Source: Paenibacillaceae bacterium (GTDB lineage: Bacteria > Bacillota > Bacilli > Paenibacillales > NBRC-103111). Taken from it: a stretch of DNA of 64,000 nucleotides. The DNA is taken from positions 62,001-126,000 of the forward strand of contig JAQSYI010000002.1 in assembly GCA_029256185.1 (NCBI GenBank). Reading direction: 5' to 3'. A model generated the notes under the pieces. The model was not told where the DNA came from. It worked only from the letters and a program-made list of their open reading frames with translations, and did no database searches. The stretch's first letter is position 1, and each line of letters begins with the position of its first letter. The position numbers were made by a program, and so were the translations under genes. This document shows positions 55,219 to 63,454 of the stretch, one piece after another.

Positions 55219-55899
55219 TTACTCTCTTTCGAAGCTGTAGCCTTCGCCTCTTGACCACTCAATACGCCAACCGCTGCCCCCGATTTTTGCCCGCAAACGT
55301 GCAATAGTCTTTTTTAATGCTTGGCTGTCACCCGCCATTGGCGATTTCCAGACTTTCTCGTACAGATACTCCGCGTCCATACAGCGGCTCTCGTTCTGGA
55401 TAAAGATTAGCAGCATGGCAAACTCCTTTTGCGTCAGAAGCAAGTTCGCGCCGTCACAAGTTGCCGCACCCGCCGTCACATCCAGCGCCAGGCGGCCCTT
55501 GACCACGGTTTCCGGCACCCGTGCCGCACGGCGCAGCAGCGCCTGAATCCGAGCCAGCAGTTCGGGAAAATCGTAAGGCTTGGTCAGGTAGTCGTCGCCT
55601 CCTGCCGCGAGACCGCGCACAACGTCCTCCTTGGTGGTCAGCCCGGTCAATAACAGGATGGGTATGCCGGAGCTTTCCCCTTCCCGCAGTTCACGCATGA
55701 AATCCAGTCCGCTGCCGTCCGACAGCATGATATCGAGGATGATCGCGTCCGGTCTGCGCCCCCCGATGTGGGAGCGGGCGGCGGCAAGAGTCAGCGCTGC
55801 GGTGACTTCGTACCCCTGACGCTCCAGCAGACGCCGGTTGCCGTTCATAATCTGTTCGTTGTCCTCCACCAGCAGAATCAGCCTGTCCTTGCTTGTCAC
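55219..55899 (-). CDS. OmpR-family response regulator
   Basis: 226 residues starting at a GTG that overlaps the kinase stop codon (GTGA), with GGAGGTGAT as ribosome site. The receiver domain is 1-120, with acidic pair ED at 12-13, phospho-acceptor Asp56 (IILDIMLSDGSG), Thr85 and Lys107 (DDYLTKPY). A winged-helix DNA-binding domain covers about 130-226 (LTQKEFAMLLIFIQNESRCM to WSRGEGYSFE). It should be phosphorylated by the kinase encoded just upstream and bind DNA. Its nearest likely target is the giant-gene operon 219 bases downstream. Confidence 0.92.
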   Translation of the reverse strand: MTSKDRLILLVEDNEQIMNGNRRLLERQGYEVTAALTLAAARSHIGGRRPDAIILDIMLSDGSGLDFMRELREGESSGIPILLLTGLTTKEDVVRGLAAGGDDYLTKPYDFPELLARIQALLRRAARVPETVVKGRLALDVTAGAATCDGANLLLTQKEFAMLLIFIQNESRCMDAEYLYEKVWKSPMAGDSQALKKTIARLRAKIGGSGWRIEWSRGEGYSFERE

Positions 55900-57188
55900 G
55901 CTGCATCACCTCCATACTGGCCCTCATAAACGGGAAGCGTGAAGAAAACCGCCGTACCTCTGCCCGGCTCGCTCTCAATCCATATCCTGCCGCCGTGGGA
56001 TTCCACCACAGTCCTGCATAGATACAGGCCGAAACCTGTGCCGCCTTCGGATACGCCGCGCTCGAACACACGGGGCAGCAGCTCCGGGGAAATGCCCGTG
56101 CCGTTGTCGCGCACCGTGACGGTAATCTTTCCTCCACCTTGGGAGGCGCCGAAGCTGATGCACCCCTGATCGCTATGGGCGTGGGCATTCTGGATCAGGT
56201 TAACCGCCACCTGTGAAAGGAAGTCGGCGTCGCCGAATACGGCAAGCCCATCGTGAATCTCCGTCACCAGGGTGTTCCCGCGCTTCAGCAGGGTTAGCTG
56301 CAGCATGTTCGCTGCGCCGCGCAAAAGCGCCGAAAGGTCTACCTTCCGCTTGTCCGCGCCCTCGCTGATGGAGGCCAGCGTCAGCATCCCCCCAACCATG
56401 CGTGCAAGCCGCATGATTTCTCCCTGGGCATTCTGCAGCAGCTTCTGCGCGTCCGGATCTTTCAACGCCTCGTCCATGTCCTCCAGAATACCCATTACCG
56501 TCTGTACGTTCACGGAAATGACGGTGAGCGGCGTCCGCATTTCATGGGAGGTGTTGGCGAGAAATTCCGTCTTGGCGTTATTGGCTTGGGCCAGCAGATT
56601 GTTCTGCTCGTCCAGCTTTCGCTGCTGCTCGTTGTACAGCCGGAAATGCAGGAACATACACACACCAAGCACCACGCTGACTGTCATGAACGCGATGATG
56701 ATGTCGGTGAGCACTTCCTGCTCCGTCTCGAAGAACCGGACCGTATCCGGATACCGATACGCGATGATGCAGATGGCTATATAGACCGCCAGCTCGGACA
56801 GTGAGAAGAAAACAGCCTTCTTCCCTTCAAGCATGAAGATGGTAAACGCCACTGCAAACACGAAGAAGGCGGGCATTCCGCTGTGATAGCCGCCGCTCAA
56901 GAAGAACAGCACCGGGAAAAGCACAATGAAGATGGCCGTAATCGTAATCATGTAACAAATCTGGTAGCGCCCCGACCGGCGCGAATAGGTGAGGAGTCCG
57001 AAGGACAGCGCAGCAACAGCCAGATTGACGGCCACAGTGAACGCGCCGCCGTTATTGACCGCGCTTAACAGTCCCATGATCAGACTGATGGCCGTGCCTC
57101 CGATGGCCAGCACGTTGAATAGTCTGACACGGAAATCAAGAGCGGGGTTCAGGTAGGTTTGCTTCAGACGAGTATACATATGGATCAT
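55896..57188 (-). CDS. Membrane sensor histidine kinase
   Basis: 430 residues. About six membrane helices in residues 22-185 have no large extracellular domain, so it senses within or near the membrane (7TM/5TM-like). A HisKA domain follows with His215 in NTSHEMRTPLTV, then a HATPase_c domain with N box (NLIQNAHAHS), G1 DNGTGIS (361-367) and G2 GGTGFGLYLC. It phosphorylates the response regulator encoded with a 4-base overlap downstream. The start could be residue 1 or Met4, as neither has a strong ribosome site. Confidence 0.92.
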   Translation of the reverse strand: MIHMYTRLKQTYLNPALDFRVRLFNVLAIGGTAISLIMGLLSAVNNGGAFTVAVNLAVAALSFGLLTYSRRSGRYQICYMITITAIFIVLFPVLFFLSGGYHSGMPAFFVFAVAFTIFMLEGKKAVFFSLSELAVYIAICIIAYRYPDTVRFFETEQEVLTDIIIAFMTVSVVLGVCMFLHFRLYNEQQRKLDEQNNLLAQANNAKTEFLANTSHEMRTPLTVISVNVQTVMGILEDMDEALKDPDAQKLLQNAQGEIMRLARMVGGMLTLASISEGADKRKVDLSALLRGAANMLQLTLLKRGNTLVTEIHDGLAVFGDADFLSQVAVNLIQNAHAHSDQGCISFGASQGGGKITVTVRDNGTGISPELLPRVFERGVSEGGTGFGLYLCRTVVESHGGRIWIESEPGRGTAVFFTLPVYEGQYGGDAA

Positions 57189-57495
57189 GGCTTAGGGAGC
57201 CTCGCATTCTCAGCGGCAGACGGAGCCGCCGCAATCTCGTCTTACATGGATGGGACTGGAATCATATTACCACCGGAGAGCAATTACTTCCAGAATTTTT
57301 TGTACAGGAGCAGAGTTCATTCCCCCTCTTTCAGATGGGCGGTTTACTTTCGGACCTAAGCCCTTATGAGCGGGTAATGTCTTCGGGGAGCTTGCTTTTG
57401 GCGAAAAGATGAAGCGGTACAGCCCCCGGCTTCGCTTGATCCCGCCGCCAAGAAGCGGTACACTGATCGCAACAATTATACAAGGCGGTGATCCC
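57189..57495. other. Intergenic, nothing recognised
   Basis: About 300 bases between the kinase gene (leftward) and a small rightward gene. Promoters for both should lie here, but no clear -35/-10 pair, repeat or RNA structure was found by eye. Confidence 0.4.
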
Positions 57496-57702
57496 TTGGC
57501 GTTCGGTGTGAAGCGTCACGAACTTCGGCATTGGCAGGAGGCGGTCTCCCGGGGGGAAATCGCCTACCTGACCCACTATTGGACGGACACCCGGTTCCCA
57601 TCCGTCCGTACCGTTACCAAGGTAGGCTGCTCGGACCGCAAGCAGAAGGAGATTCTGGAGAAGGAGCGGCTTGACGAGCACATCCGCCGCTTCCGTCTGT
57701 GA
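57496..57702 (+). CDS. Small conserved protein, YneQ-like
   Basis: 68 residues from a TTG at 57496 with AAGGCGGTG upstream. The frame extends further upstream but without family character. LAFGVKRHELRHWQEAVSRG followed by IAYLTHYWTDTRFP and TVTKVGCSD is the pattern I associate with small uncharacterised YneQ-type proteins of Bacillus and Paenibacillus, including the conserved Cys. No function is known. It is convergent with the MFS transporter gene. Confidence 0.65.
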   Translation: MAFGVKRHELRHWQEAVSRGEIAYLTHYWTDTRFPSVRTVTKVGCSDRKQKEILEKERLDEHIRRFRL

Positions 57703-57762
57703 GGGTTGGCAGGTGCAGCTTCCGCATAAGTGAAATTGGTTACCGGGACTGCTATCCCGACA

Positions 57763-58995
57763 CTAAGCTCTGCTGTCATACGCCGGTACAGCTGCGCTCC
57801 GGGGCTTACCGTAATTAACTCTTCTCGACAGACCGAAGCAGATCAGGAGAATCACACATGCCACTGTGTACGGATAATTGATATTGATATCGAACAGAAA
57901 TCCGGCGACAATCGGCCCCGCGATATTGCCGAGACTGGTAAAAGCCGAATTAAGCCCAGCCACGTATCCCTGCTGATCCTTCGCCATCATCGACATCTGG
58001 GTGCTGATGGCCGGACGCAGAATATCGATAGCCAAGAAGACGATGAAGGTAACCGCGAAGATCATCCAGAACTTATGGACGAACAGTGTCAGCAGAATGA
58101 AGATTCCGGCGAATAGCAAGCAAACGGAGATGACCCGGTTCTCCCCGAACCGATTCAGAATCCAGCTGAATCCAGTCGCTTGGATTACCGCCCCGCCGAT
58201 GGAGCCGAAGGTAATAATGAAGGCAATATCCTTAGGTTCAAAGCCGAACTTATGGTCAACGAACAGGCTGAATACCGTCTCAAAATTGGCCAGGCCGAAG
58301 GATAAAACAAATACGATGATCAGACTAAAGAAGTACGGCTCCCGGTACGAGTACATGATCTGACGGAGCAGTCCTCTGTGCTGCTTGGGTTCTGCTGCGG
58401 GAGTCTCCTTGGCGGTTGCGTCCCTCGACGGCAGAGATTCCCGCAGAACGAACAGCGTAAGGCAAGCTGCCGCAATTCCCGCCGCCCCCGCGGTATAGAA
58501 CGGGACCCGGATGCCAAACTCGGCGATATACCCGCCGATTCCCGGCCCGATGATAAAGCCCGTCGTGATCGAAGCGGTAATATAGCCCATGCCCGCCGCG
58601 CGCTCTTCGTTGGTCGTAACGTCCGCGGCATACGCCATAACAGCGGGCATAATCAAGGCGGCGCTGATTCCGCCGAGCATCCGCGATAGGAACAGCAGCC
58701 ACGAAGCGCTAGCCATTCCGAAGATTGCTTCGGATAAAGCAAAGATCAGCATCCCTGTTACAATTATTCTCTTTCTCCCGAGCTGGTCGGCCATCCGGCC
58801 GGCTAGAGGCGAGAAGAAAAGCTGCGTCAGGGAGAAGGCGGCCACCAGCAAGCCGATAGTGCCTCCGTTGATGCCTAACCCTTCCATATACTTGGGCATA
58901 ATCGGAATAACCAGACCGATACCGGTAAAGACCAGGAACAAATTCAGCATCAGGATCAAAATCGCACCCCGGCGCTTCAAAAGAATATTCACCAT
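57763..58995 (-). CDS. MFS drug-efflux transporter (DHA1 type)
   Basis: 410 residues from the ATG at 58995 behind GGAGGAGAA. Twelve membrane helices are expected. Motif A in the loop between helices 2 and 3 is GRMADQLGRKRIIVTGML, and motif C-like GFIIGPGIGGYIAEFG is present, as in Bmr/NorA/TetA-like antiporters that exchange drugs for protons. It lies 61 bases downstream of a TetR gene on the same strand, an arrangement typical of drug-induced efflux control. An operator half-site lies in the gap. Confidence 0.9.
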   Translation of the reverse strand: MVNILLKRRGAILILMLNLFLVFTGIGLVIPIMPKYMEGLGINGGTIGLLVAAFSLTQLFFSPLAGRMADQLGRKRIIVTGMLIFALSEAIFGMASASWLLFLSRMLGGISAALIMPAVMAYAADVTTNEERAAGMGYITASITTGFIIGPGIGGYIAEFGIRVPFYTAGAAGIAAACLTLFVLRESLPSRDATAKETPAAEPKQHRGLLRQIMYSYREPYFFSLIIVFVLSFGLANFETVFSLFVDHKFGFEPKDIAFIITFGSIGGAVIQATGFSWILNRFGENRVISVCLLFAGIFILLTLFVHKFWMIFAVTFIVFLAIDILRPAISTQMSMMAKDQQGYVAGLNSAFTSLGNIAGPIVAGFLFDININYPYTVACVILLICFGLSRRVNYGKPRSAAVPAYDSRA

Positions 58996-59056
58996 TTCTC
59001 CTCCAAACGTATCGTTACAATACTGAATTCTTGTTCTAGATAATGACAAAAAAAGA

Positions 59057-59632
59057 CTAGCGGGTTAACTTGGCAATTCCATGCAGGAACACATCGATTG
59101 CCAACCGGTGAGCCGCCAGCGTCTCCTCCCGGTTCATTCTGCGGGTATGTTGACTAACTCCAAACAACAGACCGTCCAAGATCATCGCCAGTCCCTTGAC
59201 ATCCGCTGCCCCAAACTCCCCATTATCCACACCCCGCTGCAGCAGTTGTTCGTTGAAGCGGAGATAGCCTTGAACCATCTCGTGGATATGCTCTTCCACC
59301 TCAGTAGGTTTATCCGAGTGATTGAAGAATTCGTCTATGGCTCTGGTAAGCGGATGGTTCAACTGATCAAGGGCCAGATGCTCCGCCATGCCGTACAGCT
59401 TCTCTGCGGTCGTCTCGTACTGAGGCTCCTTGGCCAGCCAGGTATCCTCCCACTCCTGGTTCCACTCATCCAGCAAAAATAAGAACAGCCCTTCCTTGCT
59501 CTTGAAATGGTAATAAATATTGCCCGCGCTGCATCCGGTGGCTTTCACAATTTCCTCGATAGACGTAGCCTTGTAGCCCTTTTGCACGAACAGGGGTCTC
59601 GCGGCATCAGCTATTTTCTTCTTGGTTTGCAT
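59057..59632 (-). CDS. TetR-family regulator of the efflux pump
   Basis: 191 residues. Helix-turn-helix at about 8-50 (IADAARPLFVQKGYKATSIE, then VKATGCSAGNIYYHFKSKEG), with a TetR_C-like ligand domain behind. The ATG at 59632 has no good ribosome site. A GAGGTGA lies about 30 bases further up, in front of in-frame codons HTNKKQQQS without a normal start, so the true start may be slightly upstream at an unusual codon. It probably represses itself and the pump gene via AATACTGAA-type sites. Confidence 0.88.
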   Translation of the reverse strand: MQTKKKIADAARPLFVQKGYKATSIEEIVKATGCSAGNIYYHFKSKEGLFLFLLDEWNQEWEDTWLAKEPQYETTAEKLYGMAEHLALDQLNHPLTRAIDEFFNHSDKPTEVEEHIHEMVQGYLRFNEQLLQRGVDNGEFGAADVKGLAMILDGLLFGVSQHTRRMNREETLAAHRLAIDVFLHGIAKLTR

Positions 59633-59706
59633 GCTTTGCTGCTGCTTTTTGTTCGTATGGATTCACCTCATTTTACGAAAAAAGGGAAGATGGTACAGCT
59701 GTGAAT

Positions 59707-59730
59707 AATACTGAAGATTCATTCAGTATT
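59707..59730. promoter_or_regulatory. Probable TetR operator
   Basis: A perfect inverted repeat AATACTGAA-N6-TTCAGTATT, about 75 bases upstream of the TetR gene. The same half-site AATACTGAA occurs at 59019-59027, between the TetR and pump genes. Confidence 0.7.
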
Positions 59731-59791
59731 ATAACTCGATTATTCCGGTTGGAGCAAGCATGTTTCTGATTCACATTTTCCAGAATATTCA

Positions 59792-60160
59792 TTAAATCTG
59801 TTCTATATCTCTAACAATTGGTTTTTGTTTTATTGATAGTATCCCGCCCAATATTCCTAAAGGAATAGCCAATACCTGAATGATAAATATGTTTAATGTT
59901 TCTGCATATCCGCCCATATACAAAACCCATATAATATGTATGGCTCCAACAAATCCTGCATTAATGAGTCTATATCTTCTGGTAACGCTCGCTGCTGCAT
60001 AACCGCCAAATGTTATGAAAATCACACTGGTTACAACATATATCCAATATGATCCTTTCAATGGCGTAAATGAGAGCAAACCCGATAGTAATAATATTCC
60101 AACAACATCTACGAGGTAACCGGCAATTATTGCTTTTAGACTTGCTCCAATGGTATTAAT
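59792..60160 (-). CDS. Small membrane protein with atypical start
   Basis: 95 residues from a TTG at 60079, but that start falls inside a membrane helix. The frame continues open upstream and adds SLKAIIAGYLVDVVGILLLS, a good first helix, to an ATT at 60160 that has GGAGG seven bases before it. Taken from there the protein is 122 residues with four membrane helices. Function unrecognised. Either a rare ATT start is used or the original start has been lost. Much more AT-rich than its neighbours. Confidence 0.55.
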   Translation of the reverse strand: MNTIGASLKAIIAGYLVDVVGILLLSGLLSFTPLKGSYWIYVVTSVIFITFGGYAAASVTRRYRLINAGFVGAIHIIWVLYMGGYAETLNIFIIQVLAIPLGILGGILSIKQKPIVRDIEQI

Positions 60161-60270
60161 ATTTGTTCCTCCAATGCATAGCTTTCGGCTAACATCGTTG
60201 TGTTACCAAGGTCCCGTAAGGCACCGCCGCGTGAATCCTGAGTGTTAGATGATGGTGCCTGCTTCTCCAA

Positions 60271-60420
60271 TTACCTACATGATTCTTTATAGTATTCCAG
60301 TAGTTTCCTATCAATTTCATTAATGTTATTAAATTCATCTATACCGTTCCAAAACACAATCTCAAGGGCTTCGACATTCTTAGTAAACTCTTCAATTCCC
60401 CTAATTCTTACACTGTACAA
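60271..60420 (-). pseudogene. C-terminal gene remnant
   Basis: About 50 codons ending at 60271 (YSVRIRGIEEFTKNVEALEI, then NGIDEFNNINEIDRKLLEYY). They look like a charged helical protein tail, AT-rich like the neighbouring small membrane gene. Upstream the frame runs into the repeat module beginning near 60421, so the 5' part was probably lost by insertion or recombination. Low confidence. Confidence 0.35.
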
Positions 60421-60433
60421 AGTGCTAGCTGTT

Positions 60434-60500
60434 GAGCAACAGGGGGAACTCCTTCCTGGCAACAGCTATCATTTTGCTAGCTATTGCCGCTACATATAGT
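60434..60500 (+). repeat. Partial 52-bp repeat unit left of array 3
   Basis: GGCAACAGCTATCATTTTG followed by GCTATTGCCGCTAC and TATAGTGAA matches the right end of the tandem repeat at 17111-17210, and the match continues into module B. Confidence 0.7.
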
Positions 60501-60518
60501 GAATCGGCAGACTTATCT

Positions 60519-60646
60519 GGTCCGTTAGCCGGGCCAATCCCCGCTTTTCCCGCAAAAAAGGTCTCTCAGGTGCTCTCAGATCCGCTGCCAGCCGAGCAAG
60601 CCCATCTTAAGAATGAGGAACGAATTTACGAAACCTTGTACTAGTG
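60519..60646 (+). repeat. Dispersed repeat module B, copy left of array 3
   Basis: From GGTCCGTTAGCCG to TTGTACTAGTG, homologous to 17222-17330 and 39083-39206, with the CTCTCAGGTGCTCTCAGATC stretch shared only with the inverted copy at 22061. Confidence 0.75.
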
Positions 60647-60949
60647 CTGGTCTGCGTAAAAAAGCCAACAGTTGCACAGCGTTTACATCCGCTGCGTTTT
60701 GGAGTCAGTCAGGTGCCTTCAGCTAAACGTCATCCTGCAATTCTACAGTTATTTTCTCCCGTAACCCTTATTTGTGTGGCTCTCCCTGTAAATCTACAGT
60801 TATTTGGGTTCCTAACCCGGTTTTTCCTCGCATTTTGCTCTAAATAACTGGATTTTTGCAGTTGTGATCGTTGAAGTGAATTCATCTGCTAATAAATAAC
60901 TGGATTTTTGCAGTTATTTTCTTTTGTCCGCGGCTGGTACGGTCCATCA
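60641..60949 (+). repeat. About 300-bp duplicated block left of CRISPR array 3
   Basis: Second copy of 22268-22574, in the same orientation and at a comparable distance from its array. Differences are scattered substitutions and small gaps. Confidence 0.8.
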
Positions 60950-60976
60950 CAAGAGAGCTATCACCAATCTACCCCA

Positions 60977-61956
60977 ATTTCGATCAACGCACTCCATACG
61001 GAGTGCGACCATCATCCAGCAGGACCGGCATCCGTTCTTTCCATTTCAATCCACGCACTCCATACGGAGTGCGACCCGTCCCCTTGACTATGGTATATAA
61101 ACCTATTATATTTCAATCCACGCACTCCATACGGAGTGCGACTCTCATTTGAAGTACCGAAAGGTTAGCTTTTAAGTATTTCATTCCACGCACTCCATAC
61201 GGAGTGCGACATGATGGGACATTGGGCGTACTATGTGTCCATTATATTTCAATCCACGCACTCCATACGGAGTGCGACAGGTCGTACATGTCGGGGCTGT
61301 GGAGACGGACGGAATTTCAATCCACGCACTCCATACGGAGTGCGACACCACCAATTCCACCACCCGAATCCTGAGTGATTGGATTTCAATCCACGCACTC
61401 CATACGGAGTGCGACGAGTCCGTAACATTGGCGACATACTTCGCTTTGCGATTTCAATCCACGCACTCCATACGGAGTGCGACGTTGACTCCGCAAAATG
61501 GGTTGATTCCGTATGACATTTCAATCCACGCACTCCATACGGAGTGCGACTTTATATGCTTGTGGGGTTCGATACGGAAGAGTGGATTTCAATCCACGCA
61601 CTCCATACGGAGTGCGACATTGTCGTACCGGAGGGATCTGCGTTAATCCCGCAATTTCAATCCACGCACTCCATACGGAGTGCGACGTCGGCAAAAGTAA
61701 ACGAGTTGATCCATGGCTGCGATTTCAATCCACGCACTCCATACGGAGTGCGACAAGCACCTCCACTTCGTAATTTTCGCCAGCAAACATTTCAATCCAC
61801 GCACTCCATACGGAGTGCGACCGCCACCCACGCATCACGTTCCCGTGGTTTCAGTATTTCAATCCACGCACTCCATACGGAGTGCGACTTTGCGTGTACA
61901 CGATAATAGCTGTCAGCACTGAAATTTCAATCCACGCACTCCATACGGAGTGCGAC
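60977..61956 (-). CRISPR. CRISPR array 3: 15 repeats, 14 spacers, type I-C-like variant
   Basis: 33-bp repeats start at 60977, 61043, 61110, 61178, 61246, 61314, 61383, 61451, 61518, 61586, 61654, 61722, 61789, 61856 and 61924; spacers are 33-36 bases. The repeat differs from arrays 1 and 2 by one base (CACTCC instead of CACCCC on the plus strand), consistently across the array, which makes the RNA stem CGCACTCC/GGAGTGCG perfect. The leftmost repeat has two changes and the fourth one change, as expected toward the old end. The leader is on the right, so it is read leftward. No cas genes nearby. Confidence 0.97.
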
Positions 61957-62150
61957 CGCAAAAACGCGCACTAATCATCAGCAAGCGAGATGAATAGCCC
62001 ATGTTTGCCTTTTTCCAATATAAAGAAAGTATAGCATAGATCTTGACATTTACGAAAATAAATAATATTCGTCCAAAGTCGACAATATTTGAGGTGCGAA
62101 GGAGCCAGGGATTTCATGGGAGCTTCACATTCGCACCACCGTTTGGCTGC
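61957..62150 (-). promoter_or_regulatory. CRISPR leader 3
   Basis: Diverged from leaders 1 and 2 next to the array but related further out: TATAGCATAGATCTTGACAT, then GAGGTGCGAAGGA and TTCGCACCACC. The inverted repeat GGTGCGAA (62093-62100)/TTCGCACC (62130-62137) and the minus-strand TGCTATA -10 region are kept. Confidence 0.8.
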
Positions 62151-62212
62151 TCCAGGTTCAAATTAAGGAATTACATTGTGGCTTGCAAAAATGCTGTACT
62201 CTCCGATAATAT

Positions 62213-63454
62213 CTACCCATTATTCTCCTGCTCCAGAAACGCATTGATCCAAAGGCTGAACAGATGGATCGCGCCCCGGAAGCCAACCAGAGGAGGCTCG
62301 TAAGGATTCAGTCTCCACTTGCTGTCAGGAACGGAAATCTGAAGCTCCTGGCTGCGCCCGGCCCATTCCAGTATTTCCCCGCTGGCCATAAGCATGCCAT
62401 GTTTCTGCCCAAGCACCGCCTGCGTCCATTCCGCCTCTCCCATGTACGGCGCCTGCTCTGTCCCCATATCGGGGCTGTCGCACCAGCATGGGCCTCGTTG
62501 CAGCTTCAGCTCGCCGCAGGCATACGCCAGAATGCCCTGCACTACATCCGCATGGCCTCCCAGCAGAATTGCCGCTTCCTCGCGATGAGCGAGCAGCATA
62601 TGCTCCAGCACGGGCAAGGCCGGGGCCATCTGCAGCCTGCTCCTGGCCTCCTCCACCGCCAAAAACTCCCTGTCCGGCTCAAGGCCGGAGCATTCTCCAA
62701 TCCTCCTCACCCAATCCAGCGTCCCGGCAATGCCATAACCCCGCCCTGTCACGAACGGGGTGCCGAACCGCTTCTGCAAATGCCTGGCGCAAGGTTCCCC
62801 TTCCCGCCGGATAACCAGGTTCAGATGGGCTGCGCCCATGCTGACCATCTCCTCCACGGAGGTGTCCGAGGTCATCACGCATAGCGGCTCCATCCCGAAG
62901 GCGCCCTTCATGATTCGCTTGATCTCTTCCGCATCCGCGTGAAAACGGAACAGATCCGCGCAGGAGCCGATGAGATTATAAGTGCGCTGTTCCGTTCTCC
63001 CCATGTCCACCGGCAGAGTCTTGGCCAGCAGCAGCAGAGCCTCCTGGACTCCCCGGTGGGCATTGGTGTCGAAGTCTCCGCAGCCGAAGGGCAGGAGGGG
63101 CACATGGGGGTAATCCGGCTGAAGCTCCCGGCAGAGGGCCGGCAGGTCCGTGCCGATCACCTCGGGAACAGAGGATGGCAGCAGGAAGATGATCCGAGGC
63201 TTGTCCTGCTCCACCACCTGGGCGATGGTCCAGCTGAGCCGTGAGGTGTCCCCCATGGCAATATCCGTCTCGTCAATATGGGTGGAATACAGCTTGCCTC
63301 CCTCCCAAATGCCCGCTTGGTTCAAGAATACCCGGCCATAGAGCGTATGCCCCATACAGCCGTACTCAATAACAGCCGCTCCGCGGATAGATGACAGCGT
63401 CCATAAGGTGCCCATCCGGCCGGACATAGGAGGCTTGAATTTATATAGTCCCAT
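62213..63454 (-). CDS. Nitrogenase component 1-like oxidoreductase subunit
   Basis: 413 residues from the ATG at 63454, preceded by GGAAGGGAGA. The family landmarks of NifD/NifE-type subunits are visible: VIEYGCMGHTLYG near residue 30 (cluster-ligand Cys), STHIDETDIAMGDTSRL, FLLPSSVPEVIGTDLPALCR (where NifD/E have VxxSxCxxxxIGDD) and FDTNAHRGVQEALLLL. The Cys of the third landmark is absent here (PSSVPEVIG), so a standard P-cluster site is incomplete. It overlaps the upstream partner gene by 14 bases and would form a heterotetramer with it. It is probably not a true nitrogenase; related groups make cofactors or reduce other substrates. The reductase (NifH-like) gene, if present, lies beyond the window. 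Confidence 0.75.
   Translation of the reverse strand: MGLYKFKPPMSGRMGTLWTLSSIRGAAVIEYGCMGHTLYGRVFLNQAGIWEGGKLYSTHIDETDIAMGDTSRLSWTIAQVVEQDKPRIIFLLPSSVPEVIGTDLPALCRELQPDYPHVPLLPFGCGDFDTNAHRGVQEALLLLAKTLPVDMGRTEQRTYNLIGSCADLFRFHADAEEIKRIMKGAFGMEPLCVMTSDTSVEEMVSMGAAHLNLVIRREGEPCARHLQKRFGTPFVTGRGYGIAGTLDWVRRIGECSGLEPDREFLAVEEARSRLQMAPALPVLEHMLLAHREEAAILLGGHADVVQGILAYACGELKLQRGPCWCDSPDMGTEQAPYMGEAEWTQAVLGQKHGMLMASGEILEWAGRSQELQISVPDSKWRLNPYEPPLVGFRGAIHLFSLWINAFLEQENNG

Noticed and set aside
57409..57495. 29-residue N-terminal extension of the YneQ-like protein
   Set aside because: Family similarity begins at the TTG at 57496, which has its own ribosome site.
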